A DNA stretch of 52,890 nt from Paenibacillus dakarensis (GCF_001373415.1 NZ_CDSE01000014.1:1-52890), one strand, 5' to 3'; shown: positions 35,578 to 44,132, numbered from the stretch's first letter. Notes: generated by a model not told the origin, from the letters alone. Made by a program: numbers and translations.

Positions 35578-35582
35578 ATTTA
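35578..35582. repeat. Target-site duplication ATTTA (left copy)
   Basis: ATTTA directly precedes the left TGT terminus. The identical copy is at 37753-37757, directly after the right terminus. Five-base duplication is the Tn7 rule. Confidence 0.8.
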
Positions 35583-35593
35583 TGTGTGCAGAT

Positions 35594-35727
35594 AATAAAG
35601 TTGTTTAATTTTAACCGTATAAATGCAAAAACACCTATCGCTAAATTTGAAAGGTGGTTTTAAAGTTGTTTAATTTTTAACGTATAATTATTTACTCATT
35701 CAAATTTGGTTTAATAAAGTTGTTTAA
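35594..35727 (+). repeat. Three TnsB-type sites in left transposon end
   Basis: AATAAAGTTGTTTAA at 35594 and 35713 and TTTTAAAGTTGTTTAA at 35658 all point inward. The first two repeats are longer, sharing AAAGTTGTTTAATTTT and a following CGTATAA. Confidence 0.75.
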
Positions 35728-36116
35728 AAACTGTTTAGTACTTTATCTGTAATCGATTCAATATCATCCAGATTAATAGTCCATTCACTATCCATCTTCG
35801 ATATTCTAACTTTTTTTCCTTCATTATTATCTTGAAGATACGCTATTAACTTTTTAGACACTTTCTTCATATTATTATGAGAGAGGATTTCTTCCTTTAA
35901 ATCTACATAAACATCTTGATTAAGTTGATATGACTTAACTTTAAAAATAATTGTTAAAGGGATTGAATCGACCGCTCTAGAATATGAACCGAATCCCCCT
36001 TTATATCGATCATCATTTTCATACTTACTTTGTTCGTATTTTTTTACCTTTTGTACAACTTCAAATATCGGCATACTTTCTTGATAATAAACTGCCTTAA
36101 TGCACCCTTTACTCAT
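35724..36116 (-). CDS. 130-residue protein of unknown function, transposon cargo
   Basis: I do not recognise this protein. It starts MSKGCIKAVYYQESMPIFEV and is rich in Lys, Ser and Asp, with alternating beta-like and helical segments and no signal peptide or membrane span. AAAGGAG lies 8 bases before the ATG at 36116; the frame is open for 37 more codons without a ribosome site. Its last codon and stop overlap the innermost left TnsB-type site (35713-35727), so it is tightly packed into the end of the Tn7-like element. It diverges from the tetR-SMR operon. It may be a defence, toxin or exporter-related cargo gene; nothing in the sequence decides. Confidence 0.65.
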   Translation of the reverse strand: MSKGCIKAVYYQESMPIFEVVQKVKKYEQSKYENDDRYKGGFGSYSRAVDSIPLTIIFKVKSYQLNQDVYVDLKEEILSHNNMKKVSKKLIAYLQDNNEGKKVRISKMDSEWTINLDDIESITDKVLNSF

Positions 36117-36274
36117 GTCAAACACTCCTTTATATTTGGCTGTTTTCGTAAGGATTGTTTGCTTTATTTTATCTAATATGTAGAAACAGCCACCTCCGGA
36201 TAGGAAGTGACTGTACTTGTTATTCAACTAACGCCCCAGTTTGTTTAAGTGCTTTATTTCACATAATTTATTCA

Positions 36275-36303
36275 TTGTAAAAAAACCGTCTGGACGGTAT
36301 AAT
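36275..36303 (+). promoter_or_regulatory. tetR-SMR promoter with embedded operator
   Basis: TTGTAA (36275-36280) and TATAAT (36298-36303) are 17 bases apart. Between them ACCGTCTGGACGGT (36285-36298) is a 6-bp inverted repeat overlapping the -10 box, a natural site for the TetR protein to block transcription. Confidence 0.75.
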
Positions 36304-36334
36304 AAAAACACAATTAGTTAAGGAGGACATTAGA

Positions 36335-36883
36335 ATGCAATCTAAAGCTGATATTAAACGGCAACTAATATTAGAAACAGCGAAAACGCTTGTATTAGCT
36401 GATGGCTTTAACTCACTTACTCTAGACGCAGTTGCTAAAAAAGCTGGAATTAGTAAGGGTGGTTTATTATATCATTTCCCAAATAAAGAAAAACTTATAG
36501 CTTGGTTAGGGGAATACATCTTTCAAGAATTTGAAAACAATTTTTCTAAAATCGCGGATAGTGATCCAATTCAGACAGGAAGGTGGACTCGTGCATTTAT
36601 AGAAGCATCTAAAGCCGATTTAACTGAAAATGCAGAACTGAATGTCGGAGTTCTGGCATCTTCCATTTTGGATTCCGAAGTATCAGAAAGTATATCTGAG
36701 GTTTATAAATCGATATTAACAAAAATACAAGATGACGGGTTAGATTCAACAACTGTCGATCTCATCCGATTGACGTTAGACGGTCTTTACTACTCACAAA
36801 CCTTGAATGTAGCTCCTTTAGAAAAACAAAGGGTCAATGAAGTGTTTGATCAATTAATGAAAATGACTAAGTGCGAGGGATGA
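36335..36883 (+). CDS. TetR-family repressor of SMR exporter operon
   Basis: A 182-residue repressor. The N-terminal HTH is visible in ILETAKTLVLADGFNSLTLD through AVAKKAGISKGGLLYHFPNK, a classical TetR signature. The C-terminal ligand domain is all helical. AAGGAGG is 8 bases before the ATG. Its stop TGA overlaps the ribosome site and start region of the first SMR gene, so the three genes form one operon resembling B. subtilis yvdT-yvdS-yvdR. It probably binds the ACCGTC/GACGGT repeat in its own promoter and is released by a toxic cation. Confidence 0.9.
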   Translation: MQSKADIKRQLILETAKTLVLADGFNSLTLDAVAKKAGISKGGLLYHFPNKEKLIAWLGEYIFQEFENNFSKIADSDPIQTGRWTRAFIEASKADLTENAELNVGVLASSILDSEVSESISEVYKSILTKIQDDGLDSTTVDLIRLTLDGLYYSQTLNVAPLEKQRVNEVFDQLMKMTKCEG

Positions 36884-36885
36884 TT

Positions 36886-37209
36886 ATGAATGGATATTTA
36901 TTATTAATTACAGCAATCTTAGGAGAAGTATTTGGAAGCACAATGCTAAAAGCGTCTAATGGGTTCAAAAAAATACTGCCTATTTTAGGAATAATATTAG
37001 GTTATGCTTTAGCTTTCTACGCTTTATCCTTATCATTAAAAACAATTCCACTAGGTATGGCTTATGCTATTTGGTCTGGAGTGGGGACAGCTCTGACAGC
37101 TTTAATTGGCATAATTATATTTAAAGAAGGTTTCAATAGCAAAAAACTATTAGGATTAATCTTAATTATCGGAGGAGTTATTGTCCTCAATTTAGGTGGA
37201 ACACATTAA
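36886..37209 (+). CDS. SMR-family multidrug efflux protein, subunit 1
   Basis: A 107-residue protein with four membrane helices. The catalytic Glu is in AILGEVFGSTMLK (residue about 13-14), which couples proton entry to export. The third helix contains YAIWSGVGTALTALIG, the pattern of the Qac-type SMR proteins rather than the guanidinium exporters. GAGGGA lies 7 bases before the ATG at 36886. Together with the next gene it probably forms a heterodimeric exporter of quaternary ammonium or similar lipophilic cations, as in EbrAB-type pairs. Confidence 0.9.
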   Translation: MNGYLLLITAILGEVFGSTMLKASNGFKKILPILGIILGYALAFYALSLSLKTIPLGMAYAIWSGVGTALTALIGIIIFKEGFNSKKLLGLILIIGGVIVLNLGGTH

Positions 37210-37231
37210 TTTAAAGAAAAGAGGACTATAT

Positions 37232-37579
37232 ATGAAAGCATACATTTTATTAGCACTCTCTATTGTAGGTGAAGTATTCGCTACAACAATGCTCAAAATG
37301 GCAGAAGGATTCACCATATTATTCCCATCAATCGGGGCTATAATTGGTTATGGACTTTCTTTTTATTTCTTAGGATTAACTCTAAAAATAATGCCATTAA
37401 GTTTAGCTTATGCTATATGGGCTGGAGCAGGAACCGTATTAACTACATTAGTCAGTGTTTTATTATGGGGTGAAGTTCTAAGCACTCTCAAAATAATAGG
37501 CATACTATTAATCATAAGTGGAGTAGTAGTATTAAATACAACGCAAAATAACGAGACAGCGACAGCACCTTCAAATTAA
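37232..37579 (+). CDS. SMR-family multidrug efflux protein, subunit 2
   Basis: A 115-residue partner with four membrane helices. The catalytic Glu is in SIVGEVFATTMLKMAEGF, and the third helix reads YAIWAGAGTVLTTLVS. AAGAGG lies 7 bases before the ATG at 37232, 22 bases after the first SMR gene. The two proteins differ enough to suggest opposite fixed orientations in a heterodimer, as known for paired SMR systems. A strong terminator follows immediately. Confidence 0.9.
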   Translation: MKAYILLALSIVGEVFATTMLKMAEGFTILFPSIGAIIGYGLSFYFLGLTLKIMPLSLAYAIWAGAGTVLTTLVSVLLWGEVLSTLKIIGILLIISGVVVLNTTQNNETATAPSN

Positions 37580-37597
37580 GGTGCTGTCGTTTTTTTT
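37561..37597 (+). terminator. Intrinsic terminator of tetR-SMR operon
   Basis: ACAGCACCTT and AAGGTGCTGT form a perfect 10-bp stem around CAAATT, followed by CG and eight T. It overlaps the end of the second SMR gene. Confidence 0.92.
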
Positions 37598-37683
37598 GAT
37601 TAGATAATCTGTGAAATAAAAAAATATCTTTCTCCAAGCTAATAAGTCTTATTAAGCTAAACTGCCTCTTTAGCTCTATAAGG

Positions 37684-37744
37684 AATTTAAACAAATTTAT
37701 TATTTTTTAAAGGAATTTATTGTAAATTTAACAACTTTATTGTC
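37684..37744 (-). repeat. TnsB-type sites in right transposon end
   Basis: Read on the minus strand: GACAATAAAGTTGTTAAATT at the end, a degenerate AATAAATTCCTTTAAA at about 37707-37722, and AATAAATTTGTTTAAATT inside it. All point inward, opposite to the left-end sites. Confidence 0.65.
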
Positions 37745-37752
37745 ACTTTACA

Positions 37753-37757
37753 ATTTA
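37753..37757. repeat. Target-site duplication ATTTA (right copy), attTn7
   Basis: ATTTA lies directly outside the right TGT/ACA terminus. Its outer edge is 20 nt, and its inner edge 25 nt, from the glmS stop codon at 37778-37780. Confidence 0.8.
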
Positions 37758-37777
37758 AGAACAACTTTATCCCCAGC

Positions 37778-39610
37778 CTACTCCACCGTCACACTCTTCG
37801 CCAAGTTACGTGGCTTATCCACGTCATGACCGAGTGCCAGCGAAGCATAGTAAGCAAGCAGCTGCAGCGGAACGACTGACAATGCTGCTGTCAGAATCGG
37901 CAGCGTCTTCGGAATCGCAAAGGCTTGATCCACGGACTTCAGCAAGTTCACAACCTGCTCTTCATGCGTGATCACCATCACGTCAGCACCGCGAGCCTTC
38001 ACTTCCTTGATGTTGCTCACCATCTTCTCGAGCACATCCTCCTGTGTCGCCAAGGCGATCACCGGGATGCCCTCTTCGATCAGCGCAAGCGTGCCATGCT
38101 TCAATTCACCTGCTGCATAAGCCTCAGAGTGAATATAGGAGATTTCTTTCAGCTTAAGCGATCCTTCTTGAGCTACGGCATAATCTTGTCCGCGACCGAT
38201 GAAGAATAAATGCTCATGCTTCGAGATTTGCTCCGCATAATGTTTAATCGCTTCTGTATTCGCCAGCATGGATTCCACCTGCTCAGGCAGAGCTTCCATC
38301 GCAGCAAGCATCTCAGACGCAGCATCCTCTGTAATCGTGCCGCGAACCTGAGCCAAATACAGGCCGAACAGATAAAAAGCAATCAACTGGGAGGTATAAG
38401 CTTTGGTAGACGCAACGGCGATCTCCGGACCGGCCAGCGTACCAAGCACATCATCCGCTTCACGGGCAATCGAGCTGCCCACCACATTGGTAATGGCAAG
38501 TACGTGCGCACCATTGCGCTTCGCTTCACGCAGTGCAGCCAATGTATCTGCAGTCTCACCAGATTGGCTGACCACGATCACCAGTGTCTCTGACGTCACG
38601 ATTGGCGAGCGGTAGCGATATTCGGATGCTACGTCATTTTCAACAGGAATACGAACCAGTGATTCAATGACATTGCGACCGATCAGACCGGCATGGTATG
38701 CCGTACCGCAAGCAATGATCTGGATATTACGGATATTCGCAATTTGCTCGTTCGTCAATTTAAGCTCAGGCAATACAACCTTACGTCCCGCTTTATCCAC
38801 TCGACCGAGCATTGTATCCCGGTATGCTTTCGGCTGTTCATGGATCTCCTTCAGCATAAAGTGATCATAACCGCCTTTTTCTGCTGTTACAGCATCCCAA
38901 TCGACACGAATCATTTCCCGAGAAATAAAGTTCCCCTCGATTGTCATCAGTTCGACAGCATCTGCTGTAAGCAGTGCCATCTCCCCGTCATTCAAAATGT
39001 ACACATCGCGCGTATATTTCAGAATTGCTGGAATATCAGATCCGATGAAGTTCTCCCCATCACCAAGACCGATAATTAGTGGGCTGGCTTGGCGCACAGC
39101 AATCAATTTATCAGGCTCATACTCAGTTAGTACCCCAAGAGCAAATGCACCTCTCATTTGGGCAATAGCTTTCTGTACCGCTTTAACAATGTCTCCTTCA
39201 TATTCACGCGCAATCAGATGGGAGATAACCTCCGTATCTGTATCCGATACAAAGTTATGTCCCTGCTCGATCAGCTCTTCCTTCAGCTCCAGATAGTTTT
39301 CCACGATACCATTGTGGACCACCGAGAATTTATGGCTTTCATCTGTATGTGGATGGGAGTTCACATCAGATGGTTTCCCGTGAGTAGCCCAGCGGGTATG
39401 TCCAATTCCGGCAGTGCCGACAAGTGGATCTGCCTCGAGCTTGGATTCCAGGTTAGCTAGACGTCCCTCTGCTTTTGTAATACGAAGGCCTTCATTTGTA
39501 AATACAGCAATTCCCGCAGAATCGTATCCGCGATACTCCAGCTTTTTCAATCCTTCGATCAATACCGACTGAGTCTTCTGATTTCCAATATATCCGACAA
39601 TACCACACAT
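37778..39610 (-). CDS. glmS: Glutamine-fructose-6-phosphate aminotransferase
   Basis: A 610-residue enzyme making glucosamine-6-phosphate, the first step to UDP-GlcNAc and peptidoglycan. It starts MCGIVGYIGN; Cys2 becomes the N-terminal nucleophile that releases ammonia from glutamine. The C-terminal half has two SIS sugar-isomerase domains with ACGTAYHAG, VSQSGETADT and the ending DKPRNLAKSVTVE. GGAGG is 9 bases before the ATG at 39610. The upstream leader holds the glmS ribozyme. Its conserved 3' end is the recognition site of Tn7-type transposons, which explains the elements inserted just downstream. Confidence 0.97.
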   Translation of the reverse strand: MCGIVGYIGNQKTQSVLIEGLKKLEYRGYDSAGIAVFTNEGLRITKAEGRLANLESKLEADPLVGTAGIGHTRWATHGKPSDVNSHPHTDESHKFSVVHNGIVENYLELKEELIEQGHNFVSDTDTEVISHLIAREYEGDIVKAVQKAIAQMRGAFALGVLTEYEPDKLIAVRQASPLIIGLGDGENFIGSDIPAILKYTRDVYILNDGEMALLTADAVELMTIEGNFISREMIRVDWDAVTAEKGGYDHFMLKEIHEQPKAYRDTMLGRVDKAGRKVVLPELKLTNEQIANIRNIQIIACGTAYHAGLIGRNVIESLVRIPVENDVASEYRYRSPIVTSETLVIVVSQSGETADTLAALREAKRNGAHVLAITNVVGSSIAREADDVLGTLAGPEIAVASTKAYTSQLIAFYLFGLYLAQVRGTITEDAASEMLAAMEALPEQVESMLANTEAIKHYAEQISKHEHLFFIGRGQDYAVAQEGSLKLKEISYIHSEAYAAGELKHGTLALIEEGIPVIALATQEDVLEKMVSNIKEVKARGADVMVITHEEQVVNLLKSVDQAFAIPKTLPILTAALSVVPLQLLAYYASLALGHDVDKPRNLAKSVTVE

Positions 39611-39859
39611 CGTATAATTCCTCCGTTTGTTCCATATATGATCGTGTGGAAACAACGCGGTGAGCGTGCGGCATCTCGGAAGAAGACTTAATCTATTCAG
39701 TTAGCAGCGTTCATAACATATCAGACATCTTATAGTCCGATAGAGAATCAACATGAAACATGAATGCACTCTTCTTCCACCGCCGACAACGCGTGTATCG
39801 CACACTCATGGCTTCTTATAGTATGATGGCACCTGCCGGTACGTTGTATGAACAGTCGC

Positions 39860-40026
39860 CCGTTCATTTTCCGATCCGACTTACGGTTGGTGCAGATAAC
39901 CGGGAGGCCCCCGCCGAACATTTCGAACACCTCCACCTCGTCAGCTTGCTCTGCCGATGGCTCTTCTCCTCTGAACTTCGATGTTCACAGGTTTGCCGTT
40001 CCCTCGCAGCCTCAAGCTCTGGCGCT
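39860..40026 (-). ncRNA. glmS ribozyme (glucosamine-6-phosphate-activated)
   Basis: The minus strand reads GCGCCAGAGCTTGAGGC, then GAGGGAACGGCAAACC, GCCATCGGCAGAGCAAGC, TGACGAGGTGGAGGTGTTCG and CGGCGGGGGCCTCCCGG, ending in the AACCGTAAGTCGG segment. These match the core and the P3-P4 region of the glmS ribozyme. Self-cleavage would occur between A at 40026 and G at 40025, before GCGCC. Cleavage in the presence of GlcN6P destabilises the mRNA and shuts off glmS. The 3' limit is approximate. The 250 bases between it and glmS show no gene. Confidence 0.92.
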
Positions 40027-40081
40027 TGTGAATCTTCGTAACCTCACTATCCCCGCTTTCTATTCTTGAATGACATTCTTC

Positions 40082-40110
40082 ATTATATTCATGCCCTATT
40101 ACATTTGCAA
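40082..40110 (-). promoter_or_regulatory. Sigma-A promoter of glmS
   Basis: On the minus strand TTGCAA (40105-40110) and TATAAT (40082-40087) are 17 bases apart. Transcription would start near 40075, some 50 nt before the ribozyme cleavage site. Confidence 0.75.
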
Positions 40111-40170
40111 CTGGGCACCTTATCCATGTTCGGGGGCCAATATGTACACTCTTTGTTTTCAATACCCCAC

Positions 40171-40208
40171 AACAAAGCCGGTGAAACCATTTTTATAGTC
40201 CCACCGGC
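40171..40208 (-). terminator. Terminator after glmM
   Basis: On the minus strand GCCGGTGG and TCACCGGC pair around a 16-base loop, followed by TTTGTTG. It separates glmM from the glmS promoter. Confidence 0.65.
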
Positions 40209-40255
40209 CCAAGCGAGGCTTAGCCCCTTATACCTTTAAAATTGTTACCAGCGAC

Positions 40256-41596
40256 TTACGCCAGTTCCCGCTTCACAACATCTGCAACTTTTGCAACATA
40301 ACGGTCAAGCTCGTCTTTATCCGGCCCTTCAGCCATAACGCGGATTAGGGATTCGGTTCCAGAAGGACGAACCAATACACGGCCATTATCACCAAGCAGT
40401 TGCTCAACCTCGATAACGGCTGCCTTGATCGGTTCATTTCCTTCATATTTGCTCTTGTCACCAACACGGACATTCACAAGCACTTGTGGATACTTCCGCA
40501 TACTGCATTTCAGGTCACTTAGACGTTTACCGGAAGATACAATCGTATCCACAAGCTGGATGCCTGTTAGGATACCATCACCTGTCGTATTATAATCCAG
40601 GAAAATAACATGGCCGGACTGCTCACCACCAAGGTTAAATCCTCCACGGCGCATTTCTTCCATCACATAACGGTCGCCTACAGCCGTTTTAGCTGTTTTC
40701 AGCTTCAAGGTATCACAAGCTTTATAGAATCCGATATTACTCATCACCGTCGATACGACAGTTCCCTGCTTCAGCTTGCCAGCACGATTCATCGCTTCCC
40801 CACAAATGCAGAGAATAAAGTCACCATCCACTTCTTCTCCGGTGTGGTCAATAGCAATCAAGCGGTCTGCATCGCCGTCAAATGCAAGTCCAAGGTCAGC
40901 ACCGTGACGTACCACTTCTTCTTTCAAATGTTCAGGATGTGTCGATCCACATTGATCGTTAATGTTCAGCCCGTTTGGCTCAGCCGCAAGCGTGATGACC
41001 TCTGCTCCGAGTTCGCGGAACAATTTAGGAGCAAGCTCATAAGCAGCACCGTTAGCACAGTCAAGAACAATTTTGAGTCCGTCGAAACGGTTTGCAATGG
41101 TTGTTTTCAAATACTCAAGGTATTTATATTTAGATTCATTATCCACAATGACTTCGCCCAGGTCCTTACCAATCGGACGAGGAAGCTCATCCTTCTCTGC
41201 GTCCATCAGCTCTTCGATCTTCAGCTCCGTCTCATCCGTTAGCTTAAATCCATCCCCGCCAAAAAACTTGATTCCGTTATCCTCTACCGGGTTATGGGAA
41301 GCTGAGATCATGACACCAGCGTCTGCATGAAGCAGTCTTGTGATGTATGCTACCGCAGGTGTCGACACGACACCTAAACGAATAACGTGTGCACCAATAG
41401 ACAATAGGCCCGCTACCAGAGAAGACTCCAGCATTGCTCCGGATACACGAGTATCCATGCCGATGACAACCGTCGGTTTATCTTTGTCACCTGTCAGGAC
41501 ATATCCCCCGCATCGTCCAATACTATAAGCCATTTCAGCCGTTAATTCTCTATTAGCAACTCCTCTGACACCATCTGTTCCAAAATATTTCCCCAT
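40256..41596 (-). CDS. glmM: Phosphoglucosamine mutase
   Basis: A 446-residue enzyme converting glucosamine-6-phosphate to glucosamine-1-phosphate for cell-wall precursor synthesis. The phosphoserine loop is MISASHNP with Ser100. The magnesium loop is FDGDADR (about 240-246), and the sugar and phosphate loops appear as GGEQSGH and [11 protein letters not shown]. It starts [12 protein letters not shown], as is standard. It lies 34 bases after cdaR; in Bacillales CdaR-CdaA and GlmM form a complex that tunes c-di-AMP synthesis. Confidence 0.97.
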   Translation of the reverse strand: MGKYFGTDGVRGVANRELTAEMAYSIGRCGGYVLTGDKDKPTVVIGMDTRVSGAMLESSLVAGLLSIGAHVIRLGVVSTPAVAYITRLLHADAGVMISASHNPVEDNGIKFFGGDGFKLTDETELKIEELMDAEKDELPRPIGKDLGEVIVDNESKYKYLEYLKTTIANRFDGLKIVLDCANGAAYELAPKLFRELGAEVITLAAEPNGLNINDQCGSTHPEHLKEEVVRHGADLGLAFDGDADRLIAIDHTGEEVDGDFILCICGEAMNRAGKLKQGTVVSTVMSNIGFYKACDTLKLKTAKTAVGDRYVMEEMRRGGFNLGGEQSGHVIFLDYNTTGDGILTGIQLVDTIVSSGKRLSDLKCSMRKYPQVLVNVRVGDKSKYEGNEPIKAAVIEVEQLLGDNGRVLVRPSGTESLIRVMAEGPDKDELDRYVAKVADVVKRELA

Positions 41597-41630
41597 GTTA
41601 TATTAGCTCCTTTAGTCTTCTCGATAATAG

Positions 41631-43112
41631 TTATTCATTGATTGAGTCGGTACTGTTTCCTGACGGTGTTCCAGCTTCATCCTCATCTCCGGCAGGAGGT
41701 GTAGTGCCAGGATTCTCTGTATTTTCATCCCCTGTCTGCTGATCCCCCGCATTACCATTACTGCTGCCATTTCCCGTTCCACTGCCTGATACGGGTTTGT
41801 CTTCTGGTGCTGCCGGTTTATCCGTATTCGTACCTTCATCCGGATTCGTTACCGGCTTGCTGCTTACAGGCTTATCAATCTCCGTTAATTCTACTTTGAC
41901 AACAAGACGCTTCTGATCAACCCGACTGATAAAGTTCGGCAGTGTGACCTGAAGTGGTATCTCATGCGTTCCAGCCTTCAATCCAGCCATATTAGCAACA
42001 AGTTCAATATCGGAAGGCTGCAGATTATTCAGCAGATCCGGTGCTCCTGTCAGCGTCATCGACATGGTTTGATTTTTTGGCTCCGTTATTTTAGCTTCCA
42101 TCCCTGAAGGCACTCCCTTCAGAGTTACAGGTATTCTTTCCATCACCCGCTCCCCGTGAGAAACAGCGGCAATTTCCACCTGAACAGAACTAGGCTCGAT
42201 TTTCTCAAAACCTTCTGGCGGAGTCAAGTCGGCCGTAAGAACTGTTATTCCTGACTTTGTCACATTGGATAAATTAATAGTGGCTCCTGTATAGGTCTTA
42301 GCTCCTGCAAGAGCTTCTTTGCTTCCGAACAATTTAACCTCTTTCACTTTCGTGCTCACTTTCGAAAGAACCAGATCCTCAGGCAGACGCCCTGTATATT
42401 CAATCTCTAACGGCACCGTGACAAAAGAAGCCTCTACAGGAACTTCCACGGCCACCGTAGAAGGTTCTATGATGGCATCAGCCATCACCTTTCCTTCCTT
42501 ATCATATGCCGCGAGTTTTACCTTTTTCTCCACAATATTCTCGTCAGCCCCATCCAGATCAATGATCCCTTTGACCTCAGCCAAGCGAGCAAGCTCAGAC
42601 TCTGGAAGTGTAACATTCACACTGCCTGGTTCGATTAACACAGGAGTTCCTGCCCTGTAATCCTTAGCCAGTTCTCCCTCTGTTCCAATTACTACATTAA
42701 ATGGCTTCGTTAAACGTTTCTCTACAGTTACTGTTACAACAGACGGATTTATGGATACCAGCTCTACTCCGCTTGGATACGACGCTGTCAAAGGCAGCGT
42801 ATGAGTTCCTGGCTCCTTTACACCCCGTAAATCAAGCTTTACCTTATATTCATCTGCAAAAATCGTTGTAATATCCGACCGGCGGCCTCTGACCTCCAGG
42901 TTTACCCGATCTATATTTATGCCTGTCAACGCATATTCACTATCATCGAATCCATACGTCTGGATTTTGACATCCTCAATGACCTTCGTATCAATAATTG
43001 TCGTTGGAGGGGCCGGGGCTCCATTATCCATATGAACCATTCCCCATAAAAGTACGCTGACTGCAAGTGCTATAAGTTTTGTTGACATATTATTTTTAAA
43101 CCATCTATCCAT
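41631..43112 (-). CDS. cdaR: CdaA regulator, YbbR-domain protein
   Basis: A 493-residue membrane-anchored regulator. One N-terminal hydrophobic segment (STKLIALAVSVLLWGMV) is followed by about four YbbR repeats outside the membrane. Examples are the repeat starts PFNVVIGTEGELAKDYRAGT and VPLEIEYTGRLPEDLVLSKV. The last 80 residues are a low-complexity, Pro/Gly/Asn/Glu-rich tail that is probably disordered. The ATG at 43112 has GGGAG 9 bases upstream; a GTG two codons earlier is too close. It overlaps the end of cdaA by 8 bases. CdaR modulates the diadenylate cyclase CdaA. Confidence 0.93.
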   Translation of the reverse strand: MDRWFKNNMSTKLIALAVSVLLWGMVHMDNGAPAPPTTIIDTKVIEDVKIQTYGFDDSEYALTGINIDRVNLEVRGRRSDITTIFADEYKVKLDLRGVKEPGTHTLPLTASYPSGVELVSINPSVVTVTVEKRLTKPFNVVIGTEGELAKDYRAGTPVLIEPGSVNVTLPESELARLAEVKGIIDLDGADENIVEKKVKLAAYDKEGKVMADAIIEPSTVAVEVPVEASFVTVPLEIEYTGRLPEDLVLSKVSTKVKEVKLFGSKEALAGAKTYTGATINLSNVTKSGITVLTADLTPPEGFEKIEPSSVQVEIAAVSHGERVMERIPVTLKGVPSGMEAKITEPKNQTMSMTLTGAPDLLNNLQPSDIELVANMAGLKAGTHEIPLQVTLPNFISRVDQKRLVVKVELTEIDKPVSSKPVTNPDEGTNTDKPAAPEDKPVSGSGTGNGSSNGNAGDQQTGDENTENPGTTPPAGDEDEAGTPSGNSTDSINE

Positions 43113-43935
43113 TCTCACTATCTCCCTTCCGTTTCCAGAAGAATGAACGTTTCTCCTTTATGGATGCGGCAGGTCGTAGTTCTTCATATAATTTTGAGAT
43201 AAGTGACTCTTCCTTGATATCACGGACTACATGTCCGTTAATTGCAAGTGAAACCTGCCCCGTCTCCTCCGATACAATTACAGAGATCGCGTCACCTACT
43301 TCACTGATTCCAATTGCTGCCCGGTGACGGGTTCCAAGCTCCTTACTTATAAAAGGATTCTCGGACAACGGTAAATAACAGCCTGCTGCTGCAATTTGAT
43401 TGTTCTGAATGATCACAGCCCCATCATGCAGCGGTGTATTCGGAATAAAAATATTAATAATGAGCTCCGAACTAATGACAGAACGCATAGGAATACCGGA
43501 TTCCACGAATTCATTCAGTCCTGTTGACCGTTCAAAAACAATCAAAGCACCAATCTTCCTACGTGATAAATAATTCACGGCTTTAATGGTTTCTGCGATT
43601 AATTTATTCGTTTCTTCATCCATTTCAGTCGTTCTACCGAATAACTTGCCCCGTCCCAGCTGTTCTAATCCTCTTCTCAGCTCCGGCTGGAATATAATAA
43701 AGATCGCCAGAACACCGAACGTAAATATCTGATTCATCAGCCATTTCAGTGTATAAAGATCAAACCAGGTACTAAGCGCCCAAATAAGCACCAGTACCAG
43801 TATCCCTTTTAACAGCTGAACAGCCCGAGTACCGCGTACAAGCAGTATCAGATGATAAATAATATAGGTAACGATAAGTATATCGATTATATCCTTTATG
43901 GACTCTCTCCAGGTTAAGTCCGCAAAATACTCCAT
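43105..43935 (-). CDS. cdaA: Diadenylate cyclase CdaA
   Basis: A 276-residue membrane enzyme joining two ATP into the essential messenger c-di-AMP. Three hydrophobic segments span about residues 15-32, 38-57 and 64-82. The DAC domain follows with its catalytic DGA (171-173, in LHDGAVII) and RHR (203-205, in GTRHRAAIG). A basic tail ends the protein (KEKRSFFWKRKG). GGGGG is 8 bases before the ATG. Its neighbours cdaR and glmM are the same as in Bacillus and Listeria. A terminator lies between it and rsiW upstream, so it likely has its own promoter too. Confidence 0.96.
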   Translation of the reverse strand: MEYFADLTWRESIKDIIDILIVTYIIYHLILLVRGTRAVQLLKGILVLVLIWALSTWFDLYTLKWLMNQIFTFGVLAIFIIFQPELRRGLEQLGRGKLFGRTTEMDEETNKLIAETIKAVNYLSRRKIGALIVFERSTGLNEFVESGIPMRSVISSELIINIFIPNTPLHDGAVIIQNNQIAAAGCYLPLSENPFISKELGTRHRAAIGISEVGDAISVIVSEETGQVSLAINGHVVRDIKEESLISKLYEELRPAASIKEKRSFFWKRKGDSENG

Positions 43936-44073
43936 ACTGCAACCCCCGTCATCCCTTAATAACGCCTGCGACTATATATTTAGTATGTGCTCTACACTAT
44001 CTAGGTTATAACGTTAAACCTTCTGATGCAAGTCAAGCTCCCTTTAGTTTCAAAAAAATAACAAAAATTCACA

Positions 44074-44106
44074 AAAAAACGCCTTCTTTCCGGAGAAAAA
44101 AGGCGC
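44074..44106 (-). terminator. Intrinsic terminator between rsiW and cdaA
   Basis: On the minus strand CGCCTTTTTT and AAAGAAGGCG pair (one mismatch) around CTCCGG, followed by TTTTTTT. It separates the sigW-rsiW unit from cdaA-cdaR-glmM. Confidence 0.85.
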
Positions 44107-44132
44107 CGTTATTCCTCAAGGTACAAAACTCT

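Larger units (their letters stand above)
35583..37752. mobile_element. 2,170-bp non-autonomous Tn7-like transposon at attTn7, carrying SMR efflux genes
   Basis: The left end begins TGTGTGCAGATAATAAAG (35583) and the right end, read inward on the minus strand from 37752, begins TGTAAAGTGACAATAAAG. Both are TGT plus five bases, then GAYAATAAAG, closely like Tn7 ends. Internal AATAAAGTTGTTTAA-type TnsB sites lie at 35594, 35658 and 35713 on the left, and at about 37684-37744 on the right in opposite orientation. A 5-bp duplication ATTTA flanks it (35578-35582 and 37753-37757). The right copy occupies nucleotides 21-25 after the glmS stop codon, the classical Tn7 position. Inside are an unknown gene, tetR and two SMR genes, but no tns genes. 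Confidence 0.85.

Noticed and set aside
35490..35727. CRISPR-like array of short repeats
   Set aside because: Repeats are few, AT-rich, in two opposed families and match transposon end sites; no cas genes are present.
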